The notes beneath the pieces were generated by a model that had not been told where the DNA came from, searched no databases, and worked only from the letters and a program-made list of their open reading frames with translations. Made by a program: the position numbers and the translations under genes. A stretch of 64,000 bases of DNA from Pilasporangium apinafurcum (Eukaryota; Oomycota; Peronosporomycetes; Pythiales; Pythiaceae). The stretch spans positions 26,357-90,356 of the forward strand of contig BCKE01000050.1 of NCBI GenBank assembly GCA_001600495.1. Reading direction: 5' to 3'. How positions within the stretch are numbered: position 1 is the first letter of the stretch; each line of letters begins with the position of its first letter. Of the stretch, positions 1 through 10,553 are shown piece after piece.

Positions 1-233
1 CACAATGTGCTTGCTACAGCAGGTGTGAACCATACAGATGGATGTCCATCCTTATTGACCGTGGAGGCGTCTTCTTCGCGTTTGCGTTTGGTAGTGATCT
101 TTTGATTTGAAGGCTTTTGGTTGCACTTGACTCTGGAACGCGAGCGTGGTGTGCCAATTTGAAGCCCTACGTCTTCAAAGTCATCGTGAGAGTCTTCCTC
201 ATCGAAATCTGGTGGACGACCTCTTCTCTTCAT
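1..233 (-). CDS. AT-hook protein, 5' end only (runs off window)
   Basis: The reading frame opens at ATG 233 and stays open to the left edge, giving 77 residues of an incomplete protein. The N-terminus is KRRGRPPDF, whose R-G-R-P core is the AT-hook motif that binds the minor groove of AT-rich DNA. An acidic patch (DEEDSHDDFED) and a very basic stretch (TTKRKREED) follow, so a nuclear chromatin or DNA-binding protein is the natural reading. One AT-hook does not define a family and the rest of the gene lies outside the window. No membrane segment or signal peptide is visible. The start is the first ATG with an open frame; the DNA upstream holds only short chance frames. Confidence 0.6.
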   Translation of the reverse strand, partial: MKRRGRPPDFDEEDSHDDFEDVGLQIGTPRSRSRVKCNQKPSNQKITTKRKREEDASTVNKDGHPSVWFTPAVASTL

Positions 234-925
234 CGTGGCAAATCGGAGAATGTTGAAGTTTGGCGTCCGATCGTGCGCTGAGGTTTTTGGTTGCTACAGT
301 TGGTATGTAATGGATCTCCATTATATCTCATACCCAGCAGGTCTAAAAACGGGATAAACCCGAACGGGTTTGATAAAGTACGGTTTCTTACTGTGTGCAG
401 GATGCAAACTTCTGCTACGTGCGATAGTTCATTGCTTACGGTTCTGTTTGAATTGGACACTCGAACATCATTCATTCATTCTTTTACTTTCTACATAGCT
501 TTATTAAATGTGATAATTGAGTTCCTAAGTTTCCTCCAAAAGATCAAATCTCTTTCGGTTCCTCTCTTTCCTCTTCATACGCTTCCTCGTACGTGTATCT
601 AGTGTCAGTTAGTAAAGAGGGTGTATATCATCTCTCTCTCTAACGTTGGTAAATGATGGGAACTTTGGCAAAATGACTTTCTAGTTGCTGTAATTGCTGC
701 TATTGCATATACTTGCAAGATTTAACCTCCCAATTTTACCTATTTCTTAGAAAAAATAATGAAAAAATTAGGTAACTATGAGTAATACTGTATTAATTAG
801 GTAAAGTCCAAGCGGTAGCAGTAGAAACACCGCTTTGGCACCTTCACAGATTGCGTTTGCTGTAAATAGGGAGTAAAATGGCAAGGCGAATTTTTGTTTG
901 AGTCACTATTATCTATGATCAGCAT
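234..925. other. Intergenic, no recognisable gene
   Basis: AT-rich stretch upstream of the AT-hook gene. It holds only short open frames (the longest about 100 codons from 291) without family features. It presumably contains the promoter of the leftward gene. I could not pick out a convincing core promoter. Confidence 0.4.
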
Positions 926-1320
926 AACTGCTTGCCCTCTATTCCCCATTTCTCCTATCTGTAGGATATACTTGGACCTAATTTTTTAAAGCAAGCCAAT
1001 TCGCATCGATAAAGATTTGTTTCCAGTTCTCCGCAACGAGTTATCTTCTTTTCAAGAACGGATGTAAAGTGATGACAGTGCATGAAAAATCAAAGTGATT
1101 GTCCAGAAAGCGTGGCATAGTAGTATTGATGCGAAAGGAAGACAAAGATCACACTAGGAACATCTTTCTCAAGAATGAACACTTATTCATCGAGTTCAGG
1201 TGTCGTAGATGGCTACTCCGCGGTTATCTAGTCTTAGCATTTGCAGTTGGGTTGCATCCGAACAAAAAACAGGAAATTTTCTCTGAGTTACCGGTATTTT
1301 GGTATCTCATATGGTCCCTG
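926..1320 (+). repeat. Dispersed repeat, copy 1 (full length)
   Basis: About 395 bp, beginning CTTGCCCTCTATTCCCCATT and ending ATATGGTCCCTG. The same element is present at 19095-19490 in the same orientation, and its right 277 bp (1044-1320) recur in opposite orientation at 6073-6349, apparently identical base for base. A 77-codon frame crosses it, but matches no protein family I know and is not preserved at the end of copy 3, so I do not call it a gene. No clear terminal inverted repeats or A-tail were found, so the class (MITE, SINE or other) is open. Confidence 0.8.
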
Positions 1321-1383
1321 GCAACGCAGTGACCATCACTCTACTCACTGGAGTTGAAGTAAGGAATTATTAGTGCGGAATCG

Positions 1384-1660
1384 ACATCAATTGAAAAAGC
1401 AGCAGAGAGGAAGAAGATGAACTGGATGACGAGTGGACAACACCGAGCGCTCAAGGGAAAACGGGGGAAACGACGGCAGATGCATTTTCCTGCACACGTG
1501 CAGCGTGAGCGACTCCGGCAGATTACTCCAGCGGTACATTGCCCTGCTGCTCAATGTGATCGAAGAAATTCTACGTCCGAGACACCATGGTATATTCTCC
1601 CTGTTGGTGATGAAGATGAATCCCAAGGCACGCAGTGTATATACCACACTAACTTAATAT
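1384..1660 (+). other. Possible upstream exon(s), unresolved
   Basis: All three forward frames carry long, protein-like stretches between the repeat and the orphan gene. One is acidic (EEEDELDDEW), one basic, one hydrophobic (LLQRYIALLLNVIEE). This may be a 5' exon of the gene starting at 1712 or the remnant of another gene cut by the repeat. I could not build a phase-consistent join. Confidence 0.25.
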
Positions 1661-1711
1661 GAGTCGGATGTTCAGCCATTTTAAAAGATAACCATAACGA
1701 TAGATATTCAA

Positions 1712-2031
1712 ATGTTGGAATTCGGCCGTGAACGTGCAACTGGCAATCACAACGACATAGAAAGAACGAATCCCGGAGAAAAAAATCGACAGACAGACAG
1801 TAGCCATCACGAGAGTGCTGCAAAAACGAGCGGGAATGAAGAATCAGTACGGACTAAGCATGACGCAAAATCGAGTGATGTGGAAGGGAGATGTGTGTTT
1901 ACACCAGTTAAGAAGGCAAGGAAGCATGGTCAGGAGCATAAAATGGGGAAGACAATTGTTTTTCCTCGTGAAAATTTCTCCTTCAACCGCGATGATGGCG
2001 TATTATTATTCAAGTAACGCTGGGAGTACCT

Positions 2032-2064
<33 letters not shown>

Positions 2065-3916
2065 ACTCGATTGTATTGAGTTCTCACGACTTGTTGCAAG
2101 TGAGGGACAGGAGCTAGTTCAGCATCCAGAAGCTCAGGTTTTGCTCTCAACACCCATAGAAAACAAAACTCATGAAATTCGCCATGGTGGTAATCACGAA
2201 GAAGTGTTATCAAATCATCGGATATTGGATATATACGATTCTCCGAATCCATATAGTACGAAAGAAAACACCAAAAACGAGGTAGGATTTGTCAGCATTT
2301 CGCCGTTGTTTTTCCGCATAGGCACACTAATATTTTTATATCAAGATTAGCTATTTACGCAAGGATGTCAAAGCATGCTTGTCAGCAAACGATATCACTA
2401 ATGACTATGAGAAATTAAGTCATCAAGTCTTCTATTGTTCAGATGAAGATTCGCTTACTCCATCCAAATACACGATATCGGTTACCAAAAACACCAGCTT
2501 AGACTCTCGGACCAAGCCATTTGCACTTGAATCGTCTAGTGACGACTACCATGGAGTGGCAGCTTATGAGGAAGAATGCAGACTATCTGAGGTAAGATTG
2601 GATCCAGCAAGAAAACAAACATTACTAATAGATGGTTCTGAACTAGCCGTTCGAAGCAAATGAGAGTCCAATCATTCTCGACGAAGATAGCTCCAAATCC
2701 GGAAATACAACACTTCTCAGTAAAAACCAATATGAATCTTTTGATTCCTTTAGTATCATGTGCTCGCGCCATAATCACGAGTAGGTACTCTACGGAAACA
2801 TCCATAAGTGCTATCTAACCAATGAACATTTTTCCAGCTTGTCTGTTAGCCCTGTGGCCACCTTCTTGGTCGAAAACAATTACCGCACAAATCATCCTAT
2901 CACCAGTGGTACGATGTTGTGCATAAGGGGCTGTTTATCATGAGGAATAACAGGGAGTATCCTGCATATAGCTGCTTCGTCTCCGTTTCGACGTACCAAC
3001 GACGGTCACACAGTATACTCATCGTCATTTGGGGAGGTAAATTTGCGGTAGTATATACGTGTTCTGTATTTTTATAATAAAAGTTTGTCTATGTGTAGAA
3101 TTTCGGGATTCCCGACATCGGCTTTGATGACAAGAGAATGCGAGAAAGCTCTTCTGGCAATTCTTCTCAAGAAAGTTTAATTCTGGGCGGACCACCATTT
3201 GAGTGGCAAAAGAAGGCATTGTTTTCACGCCTACACCAGCATTCTTCCGATCTGGCTCATCTTGAGCACAGCACAGCCAAACAGATGCTATCACCCAATG
3301 GGTCACCAATTGTAAACTATGCAGATAAGGGTAACATGCATCGATAGTACTCCCTTGGTTACTGCAAGTGGTCTAACAGCCTGTACCAGAATCCAAGAGC
3401 AATCAGTCTTCTCTCCAATCAGCAGGGTCGGGATCACCATTTATCTCTGAAAACGGACAAAACTCAACATTCAGGTGTGGGTCCTTGGCTGGCGCAAGTT
3501 CCGCAAGAACGAGCAGATGCGCAGATTCGACAATATCTACAATTTTCCACGACGATCATGAAACATCCAATGCAGTTTTAACTGAAAAAGGTTTGTTTGC
3601 TTTTGTCCGCGAACAGAGTAAGAGCTTAGTTGTCATTATTTGGATACTGATTTGCCGTTTGCCAACAGGAGATCTCAGTTACTCAGCCAGACATCATCGG
3701 GAGATCAGACTCGAATCAAAGAAAACATGGATTATGGCAACGCGAACCAGACAAATTCTTGACTCCGTTAAGGCAAACAAAGAAGTAGTAATCGCTACTA
3801 AACAAAGAGAACAAAATGAATCGGCTGTCGAAAGGAAACATTCAGAATTCGAAAGCATTGCGATCTATATGTGCACACTTATTCAGTGCTACAAAATTGA
3901 CGAGATATATCGGTAA
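1712..3916 (+). CDS. Nine-exon orphan gene, serine-rich disordered protein (559 aa)
   Basis: Nine exons join with consistent GT-AG borders and phases: 1712-2013, 2101-2281, 2346-2591, 2647-2780, 2838-2908, 2972-3036, 3099-3330, 3390-3590, 3669-3916. The total is 1680 nt, exactly 560 codons with the stop, which is good support for a real gene. The product is rich in Ser, Asn, Asp and Lys, has no membrane segment and no domain I recognise, and looks largely disordered. The last exon is basic and probably helical (around KKTWIMATRTRQILDSVKAN). The first intron carries a CA/TA microsatellite. The true start may lie upstream, because the 1384-1660 stretch is also protein-like. An alternative last-exon frame stays open to 4094. 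Function unknown; the gene lies between the two arms of the 277-bp inverted repeat. Confidence 0.5.
2034..2064. repeat. Microsatellite (CA)n(TA)n
   Basis: A short CA run followed by twelve TA units, inside the proposed first intron of the orphan gene at 1712-3916. Confidence 0.95.
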
Positions 3917-4128
3917 AGCAGAAAGTATCCAATGGGTGACATATTATGGTTACATTGGTCAAGACCAAATGCTGTATGGCTCTGATGCAGCTGAAAAATC
4001 GCGAATTCCTCCATCGAATTCCAACATTATAGTTGTGAGCAAGATCCAAAACCGCAAAGCAGGAACTCAATTAGCACAATTTTGTCCCAGTTAGTTCCAA
4101 AATATTCATTTCATTATTCGATGTTCCT

Positions 4129-5982
4129 TTAATTTTTCTTATCTTCGAAAATCGTCGCGAGAGATTTTTTGTTTACTTTTCCCATCGCATTCTTAGGGAT
4201 TTCGTCTACAATGAAATATTTGCGAGGTGAACGATAATCAGCCAAATGGGATTTCATGAAATCTGTCAACGGAGGAGTAAAATCGCCTGCATTTTGCCGA
4301 CCTGCTGACGATGTACGTACGACAGCTCCCACAATTTGACCCCACTTCTCATCAGGTATCCCAAATACCGCACATTCCTGAATCTCTGGATGCGTAAGGA
4401 GCACGCGCTCTACATCCAAGGCGGAAATTTTATACCCAGCGGATTTGATGATGTCAGCACTGGCGCGGCCACGAATGCGGAAGCTTTTTAAGTCATTACT
4501 GTACTGTGCGATATCACCAGTTTTAAACCAGCCTTCGCCATCAAACTCCTTCGCCGTGGCCTCGGGTTTGTTCCAGTATTCGCGAAATACTGTTGGACCA
4601 TTCACGCGCAGTTCTCCTTCAATCTCCGCCTCCAGATCCAATTCCTGCTCCGTATCAGGATCCACTAGTCGCACCGAGACACTTGGAAAAGGATTACCAA
4701 CATATCCAAAATTGCGTTCGCCATGCAGAGGGTTGGTGAGCGCCATTCCAAGTTCCGTCATGCCGTAGCGTTCCAGCAAGCGATGCCCTGTCAAGGTTTC
4801 CCATCGGTTCGCAATTGACACAGGACAGGCCATCGATCCGCTGATAGCAACACGTAAACCACGTGCGCCTGCAATTGCTTGCTCGTTCAGTATGCGCTGG
4901 TCCTCGGTGGGTTCCGTCTGCATTCGTTCCATTTCTTCTAAAAGCAGCATGTAGACAGTTGGGACAGCCATGAGCATAGTCACAGGCTTCTTCGACTGAC
5001 TGGCTTCAGCCAATTTAGACCAAATCAAAGGCGGCTTCGCAGAAGGCAGGAATTCGATCGAGCCCCCAGCGTATTGCACACACAACATGTTGTTCAAGAT
5101 ACCATGGATGTGATGAAGCGGTAAGAAATGCAGCAAATGGTCGTCACTGGTCATCTCCCAACTCGACACAATATCATGAATTTGAGCTGTGAGGTTTGCA
5201 TGGGTCGTCACGACACCTTTTGGACGACCAGTTGTGCCACTTGTATACACAATGTGCGCTCCGGTGGCATGATGGTCGCGCGTATCGACCCATTCGCGAA
5301 TCTCTTTTACTTGCTCAGTAGAGAGTGTCTCATCAGTAGGTTCAAGCGCTTTGTGGATATGTATAGGAATGCCCATTTTTGATGGTAAATTGGTGAGGAA
5401 TTCACTTTTGGAAGACTTGGTAAACGATTCATTGGCAACCAAGATCGCTGCTTGCGAATCAGCTAAAATATACTCCAACTCCTCCACCGGATGGGCAGGG
5501 TGCAGCGGCACCGCGATCGCCCCCACCAACCAAATCGCCCATTGAATGATGATATACGGCGCCCCGCGGTCACCTAAGAACGCGATACACCGCTGATGCT
5601 GAGCTGGATCCCCTGGAGCCGTCGAAGACTTCAATGCATTAGCCAGTTCACTTCGAAGAAGGAGAGCTTGACGGAGTAATTGCGCGTACGTCCACTGCCC
5701 ATGTTGATGCTGCTGTAATTTACCCTCAATCTTGTTCGGTTCAGGTGATCCTACCACCGCAATCAAGTGCTGATGTCCAAGAACTTTGTCAAAGAAATGT
5801 GGCGTCATGCCCGTTTTCTCATGTATCAGTGACGCAAGTCGTCTCGAATGTTGTGCAGCGTCAACGTTTACAGCAGCGGCAGATCCTCGTGCAGACGACC
5901 ACAGAAATCTGCGAGATATTACTGACTGTAATGGCGTGAAAGAGGAAACGGCACTAGTGCACTTCGTGATTGTTCGCAGCAT
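4129..5982 (-). CDS. ACSF3: Acyl-CoA synthetase, ACSF3/malonyl-CoA synthetase-like, mitochondrial
   Basis: A single-exon 617-residue member of the ANL (AMP-forming) superfamily. The adenylate-binding loop VYTSGTTGRPKG is present, followed by the A5-type motif RYGMTELGM, the A7-A8 hinge region with TGDIAQY and RIRGRASADIIK, and the C-terminal catalytic lysine in GKVNKKSL. The closest family by eye is ACSF3/MatB, which activates malonate (or methylmalonate) to its CoA ester inside mitochondria, feeding mitochondrial fatty-acid synthesis and clearing malonate. The ATG at 5982 gives an N-terminus (MLRTITKCTS... SRRFLWSSARG) that is basic, Ser-rich and free of acidic residues, a good mitochondrial presequence; the frame upstream to 6030 has no ATG. 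Substrate is inferred from resemblance only. Copy 2 of the inverted repeat begins about 90 bp upstream and may sit in or replace its promoter. Confidence 0.85.
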   Translation of the reverse strand: MLRTITKCTSAVSSFTPLQSVISRRFLWSSARGSAAAVNVDAAQHSRRLASLIHEKTGMTPHFFDKVLGHQHLIAVVGSPEPNKIEGKLQQHQHGQWTYAQLLRQALLLRSELANALKSSTAPGDPAQHQRCIAFLGDRGAPYIIIQWAIWLVGAIAVPLHPAHPVEELEYILADSQAAILVANESFTKSSKSEFLTNLPSKMGIPIHIHKALEPTDETLSTEQVKEIREWVDTRDHHATGAHIVYTSGTTGRPKGVVTTHANLTAQIHDIVSSWEMTSDDHLLHFLPLHHIHGILNNMLCVQYAGGSIEFLPSAKPPLIWSKLAEASQSKKPVTMLMAVPTVYMLLLEEMERMQTEPTEDQRILNEQAIAGARGLRVAISGSMACPVSIANRWETLTGHRLLERYGMTELGMALTNPLHGERNFGYVGNPFPSVSVRLVDPDTEQELDLEAEIEGELRVNGPTVFREYWNKPEATAKEFDGEGWFKTGDIAQYSNDLKSFRIRGRASADIIKSAGYKISALDVERVLLTHPEIQECAVFGIPDEKWGQIVGAVVRTSSAGRQNAGDFTPPLTDFMKSHLADYRSPRKYFIVDEIPKNAMGKVNKKSLATIFEDKKN

Positions 5983-6072
5983 ACTCGATACTGGGTACTC
6001 ATTGAGATCTATTCCCGCACGATTTGCCAAGGTTCATATGGTACACTCATCACAATTTCACAGCTACCACCT

Positions 6073-6349
6073 CAGGGACCATATGAGATACCAAAATACC
6101 GGTAACTCAGAGAAAATTTCCTGTTTTTTGTTCGGATGCAACCCAACTGCAAATGCTAAGACTAGATAACCGCGGAGTAGCCATCTACGACACCTGAACT
6201 CGATGAATAAGTGTTCATTCTTGAGAAAGATGTTCCTAGTGTGATCTTTGTCTTCCTTTCGCATCAATACTACTATGCCACGCTTTCTGGACAATCACTT
6301 TGATTTTTCATGCACTGTCATCACTTTACATCCGTTCTTGAAAAGAAGA
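6073..6349 (-). repeat. Dispersed repeat, copy 2 (truncated, inverted)
   Basis: The reverse complement of 1044-1320 over 277 bp, with no difference found on base-by-base reading. The left 118 bp of the full element (the part starting CTTGCCCTC) is missing here. It lies in the upstream region of the acyl-CoA synthetase gene. Confidence 0.9.
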
Positions 6350-6845
6350 ATGGCGGTGAAAAGAGCTCATTATGCACTCTCATAGCTCTTGGCGATCTTC
6401 CCGAGTATCGAGAAATAAAAAAACTTTGAGTACAACGAATATATAAAACTTGCAATCGAAAGGCGTCGTTCTACTGTGTTACTTGCTCTAACCTCAAAGA
6501 GAAGATGCATGTAGGCGTTTATGGAGTGATGGCTGATTGTACATGCTATAATCAGCACGTGCACTCAATGATAAACGAAGGCAAGCAGTGCTTTAGTTGC
6601 CTCAATATAGATTTTGTATGGAACATCATTTCTGGATTATTTCCACCGGTGGGATTTTGCCTCGGTCAACAAAGGCTAAGTCACCACCAGAATGGGTTGG
6701 CGTTTAACCTTTTTTCCCCAGGTGTACTAGAAGAAGTAGAATTGTAGTCTATGAAGTACACACTGTTTTACAGTGTTAGTTTCTACTAGGCTTCTCAATA
6801 CCGAAGCATATTGAATTCAAGTATTTACCACCTCAAGTCCATCTA
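6350..6845. other. Intergenic, flank of the Fanzor relic
   Basis: No gene seen. Near 6757-6773 a perfect 6-bp hairpin (ACACTG / CAGTGT) lies within a loose larger inverted arrangement. This could be an end structure of the Fanzor-bearing element, but the evidence is weak. Confidence 0.35.
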
Positions 6846-6973
6846 TTGAGTGTCGCTTCAACATCATTCGTCAAGTTAGAAAGAACTGCAGCTTTGAGAA
6901 ATAGCATAATCAAACGCATCGAAAAAAATCAAACCAACTACGAGGCGTCCTTGTTTTTGAACATTGTGATAAA

Positions 6974-7952
6974 ATGGCATCAACGAGCGACGGTATTGAA
7001 GAGAACATCACTAAAAAGCGGAGAGCCCGCCCAGATTTTGCGGAACGGAAAGTTCGACAAAGGCAAAGCGTATACACCACTGTGAAGATTGGGTGGCGAA
7101 AGTTTTGCAATGACAAAAGAATGGCGAAAAAGATTGATGAGGCTTTGCAACTTTGTTCAAGAATAGCATGTGAGGCATCTATGCTGGGATCCGTCCATGT
7201 TCTGCGATTATTGGAAGCTGGCGAAGAACTTTCTCCATTGGATAATAACTTCTTCAATCAATGCTCATCTGCGATAGCCAACTTGGCCGGCAACAGAGAG
7301 GTTCATTCTGACTTGGAGACCAGTCTAGACCTTTACAGAACCCAGCACCCTTCATTTTATGAACCAACAGAAAAAAAAATCCCATATGAGTCAGATGTTG
7401 GTTATGATCACTCAGCACGCAAGGCAGAATTTCCAAGTCAGCAACCGATTGACGTTCTACTCCTGGTTGTGTAAGTGGATGCACTTGCAGATACGTCTTC
7501 ACAACAGTGACTGTTTCGAAAAGCACCAAGGCAAGATAATCAAGAGTGCTGTTTCACTGCTGGCTCACACAAGCGCCCAAACTCAGTATAGCTTATTCGG
7601 CCAGATGCTCGCGTGTGGAAACGCAAGTTTCACAAGCTCAGCTAAAGGCAACATTGCTGTTCCCACAACGACCCTACGGAAGAAAATTGGTTCCAGGTGT
7701 CGTGTTGCTGATGTGGATGAGTTCAGGACGAGCATGCTGTGTTGTGCTTGTCATAAGAAGATGAAGGGGTTCGTCCTTGACGGAAAAGTTGTCAGTGACG
7801 GTCTTTATGGTGTGCGACACTCCAAAAATAGTGAATGCCATCACACATTGTGGGACCGTGACATCAACGCCGCAATCAACATTTTGAGACTATTCATCGA
7901 CGAAGTGAAGGAAAAGAGAAGACTCGAGGCGTTCACGAGAGGCAACGGATGA
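6974..7952 (+). pseudogene. Fanzor (eukaryotic TnpB-like nuclease), decayed
   Basis: Two overlapping frames share one homology. The first (6974-7474) carries an N-terminal Fanzor-like helical block (ASMLGSVHVLRLLEAGEE, then LSPLDNNFF). The second (7359-7952) carries the C-terminal RuvC end: GNASFTSSAKG, then VDEFRTSMLCCACH, then TLWDRDINAAINIL, which matches the RuvC-III Asp and Asn positions. The frame changes across a run of nine A at 7371-7379, a simple homopolymer indel. Fanzors are transposon-borne, RNA-guided DNA endonucleases usually of about 500-700 aa; only about 330 residues are accounted for here, and the RuvC-I region with its first catalytic Asp is not visible, so an internal deletion is likely. 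In the zinc ribbon one expected Cys reads Ser (RHSKNSEC). It is therefore almost surely inactive. No terminal inverted repeats were found. An upstream frame from 6846 may hold more of the N-terminus. Confidence 0.8.
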
Positions 7953-8184
7953 AGTGGCGCTCGAAGCCAAAACCGAGGTGATAAACGATCTCACTGCTAT
8001 GATTCCGGAAACGGATCAGTGTAACTATTTTCCCATTTGTACCACGCATGATACAATGATGTGGGGAATAAAGGTTAAAATGTAGAAGGACATGGTAAGT
8101 GAATGGTCGTCTTCGACCTGCTTTCTTCCATGGTTTCTTACCACTCGATCATTTTTTAATTTACATCATCAACTGCACACCAAG

Positions 8185-9777
8185 ATGGTTCTCCAGTGGT
8201 TGTCCAAGGAGCAGTGCACCCTCACGGTTACTACACTCGTGACGCTGTACCTGGTGGCGAGCTACAGCCGATCCATTACTACCAAGAAATCCAAGCTGCC
8301 ACAACCAGCGTCTACGCTGCCGCTGATTGGCAACACACTCGATACGATAAAGAAGCAAAAGCATCGCCTTTATGATTGGGTTGCCGAGGAAAGCACAAAA
8401 GTGCACGGCAAGCCGTGGTTGCTCACAGTCATTGGTCGTCCAAAAACTATCGTTGTGACGTCGCCCGAGCTTTATGAAGACGTGTTGAGGCATCAGGTTG
8501 ATTTCTTTCAGCGAGGCGAACCCACCTGCTTCCTTTTGCGCGATATCTTTGGCCGTGGCATCTTGGCCGTCGATGGCGACGAGTGGTATTTCCAACGCAA
8601 GACCGCGAGCCATTTGTTCTCGCTGCAGATGATGAAGGACATTATGCAGGAGATTGTGCGCGAGAAAACACTCATTTTATGTGAAAATATGACATATTAC
8701 GCGAAAGAGAAGCGCCAGCATGTGAGCCTGAAGCGCGAGATGGGCCATTTCACTAGCGACGTGTTTAACAAGATCGGGTTCGGCGTCGATTTGCGTTGTC
8801 TGGAAATGGGACGCGACGGTCCATTGTCAAATGGATTTGTTGCGGCGTTTTCGTTTTGTTCACATGTGCTGCAATCGCGTACACAGCAGCCTTTTTGGCT
8901 CTGGCGACTAAAACGCTATCTTAACATTGGGGAAGAAAAAGAATTTAAGCGTTGCATGCAAACCGTCAACGAGCTCATGTACCAGATCATCGGCGACTCC
9001 ATGGAGAAGAAAAATCACAGCGATGCTTCGGGAAAAACACTTCATTCCAAAGATTTGATCTCACTCTTCTTACACAGTAAACTAAAATCGGAAATGAATC
9101 AAGATACCGAGAGAGAAATGGAATTGATCCGCGACATGACCATCAATTTTGTCTTTTCCGGCAAAGACACAACATCACAAAATATGACGTGGTTCTTGAT
9201 CATAATGAATCGGTACCCCAATGTTGCCAAAAAAATTCGAGAGGAACTACGTGAGCAAGTACCAGGATTAATGAAGAGTGCAGATGGGAAAATGCAGATC
9301 CCGACTATGGATGAGTTAAAGAAACTAACGTATCTGGAAGCAGCGATCCGCGAAAACTTGCGCTTATATCCTGCCGTACCGATCACTGCACGCACGGCCA
9401 ACACCTCTACAGTACTCAGTGATGGTACTGTTGTCGCAAAGGGCACTCGCGTGGCGTTAGCGACCTACGCTGCTGGTCGTCAGACGTCAGTGTGGGGTGA
9501 AGATGCCTGTGAGTTTAAACCGGAGCGATGGATCGACCCGATAACGAATACGCTCACTTCCATCTCGCCATTCAAATTTTCCTCGTTTTTAGCTGGCCCC
9601 CGTATGTGCATTGGCATGAAGTTTGCGATGCTGGAAATGAAAATCGCGCTTGCGGCGATCCTGAGTCGATTCGACTTGAAGACTGTCGAAGACCCGTGGA
9701 AGATTACGTATCAGATTGGGATCACCTACATGGTAAAAGGACCCGTTGAGGTCAATGTCATTCCGATCGAACAGTGA
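8185..9777 (+). CDS. Cytochrome P450, CYP86/CYP4-like fatty-acid hydroxylase
   Basis: A single-exon 530-residue P450. An N-terminal membrane anchor (LTVTTLVTLYLVASY) is followed by the proline hinge LPQPASTLPLIGNT. The I-helix oxygen-activation motif reads FSGKDTTS (about residue 324), the K-helix ExxR is EAAIREN (about 385), and the heme loop is FLAGPRMCIG with the thiolate Cys near residue 475, so all catalytic elements are intact. The heme loop with AGPR is typical of CYP86-type omega-hydroxylases of fatty acids in the ER; substrate is inferred. I chose ATG 8185 because the protein then begins directly with the anchor; an in-frame ATG at 8092 would add 31 residues. The Fanzor relic ends only about 230 bp upstream. 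Confidence 0.9.
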   Translation: MVLQWLSKEQCTLTVTTLVTLYLVASYSRSITTKKSKLPQPASTLPLIGNTLDTIKKQKHRLYDWVAEESTKVHGKPWLLTVIGRPKTIVVTSPELYEDVLRHQVDFFQRGEPTCFLLRDIFGRGILAVDGDEWYFQRKTASHLFSLQMMKDIMQEIVREKTLILCENMTYYAKEKRQHVSLKREMGHFTSDVFNKIGFGVDLRCLEMGRDGPLSNGFVAAFSFCSHVLQSRTQQPFWLWRLKRYLNIGEEKEFKRCMQTVNELMYQIIGDSMEKKNHSDASGKTLHSKDLISLFLHSKLKSEMNQDTEREMELIRDMTINFVFSGKDTTSQNMTWFLIIMNRYPNVAKKIREELREQVPGLMKSADGKMQIPTMDELKKLTYLEAAIRENLRLYPAVPITARTANTSTVLSDGTVVAKGTRVALATYAAGRQTSVWGEDACEFKPERWIDPITNTLTSISPFKFSSFLAGPRMCIGMKFAMLEMKIALAAILSRFDLKTVEDPWKITYQIGITYMVKGPVEVNVIPIEQ

Positions 9778-9962
9778 AATTGCATGTATGGACGATGGTT
9801 AAGGGAAGAATCTGCTTCATATGAAGCGGTAGACTGCACGTCAATTCATTTTTATGTTGGAAGCCATACGTTGTGTGGTTGGTACTATATGCAAAAATGA
9901 CTAATCGTTGTCAAAAGCTGTCTTTGTGCTTTTTCGTACAACTCGACATCATTGTTTGTATC

Positions 9963-10553
9963 TCACTGGAAAATTTGACGAAAGCCACGACCTGGCGGTA
10001 AACGGTTCGCAGGGATAGCGTCCAAAACATGTGGTTTTCCTGCCAGGTACATACACGCAAGGGTTTTTCCTTCGGGTACATTGGCCATACAAGTTTGAAA
10101 GTAGCTGTCGATTTCAATTCTTTCCATGAGTGCACAAATGTTGCCATACTCGCTTAGCGTGTTCGGTGCCAACATAACTTCACCACAACGACCGCCTGCA
10201 GCTTTTGAGAGATGCGATACGATGTCCTCCATGACTGACTTCGTCGAGATCAATGGTGGTGTGCTGGTAAACCATTCAGGTTCTTGTCCCGCTGGCTGCT
10301 CGTTTGCAGCCTCGACAAACGCTTCGAGCGCGGTAATATCCCATTTAAAAAGCACAGCTGGTTCTTTTTCAGACATGGGTGCATGCAACAAATACTCATC
10401 AAGCTACAAGGCGCCAAGTAATACATGGGCACAGGAGATCAAAAGAGACAATTATTATCAAGCAGCATAAACTATTACCTCGGTGGAGACGTCTTTGAAC
10501 GACAAAATGCGCTTGGAGGCATCAGCACTGGAGGTAGCGACGTTGTTCCCCAT
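9963..10553 (-). CDS. Small two-exon protein, unrecognised (171 aa)
   Basis: Exon 1 is 10479-10553 (25 codons, starting MGNNVATSS) and exon 2 is 9963-10403. A 75-nt GT-AG intron joins them in phase 0 after Glu25. The second residue is Gly, with a Ser/Thr-rich start, so N-myristoylation is conceivable, though position 6 is Ala rather than Ser/Thr. The body is acidic to neutral, soluble and without membrane segments; it contains FKWDITALEAFVEAAN and a Pro-Gly-rich tail. I do not recognise the family. The long frame and clean intron argue that it is real. It is convergent with the P450 gene. Confidence 0.6.

Noticed and set aside
1099-1332. 77-codon frame starting S-R-K-R-G, also seen in the other two repeat copies
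   Set aside because: It begins at TTG, its end is not preserved in copy 3, and it matches no family. It is better explained as part of a non-coding dispersed repeat.
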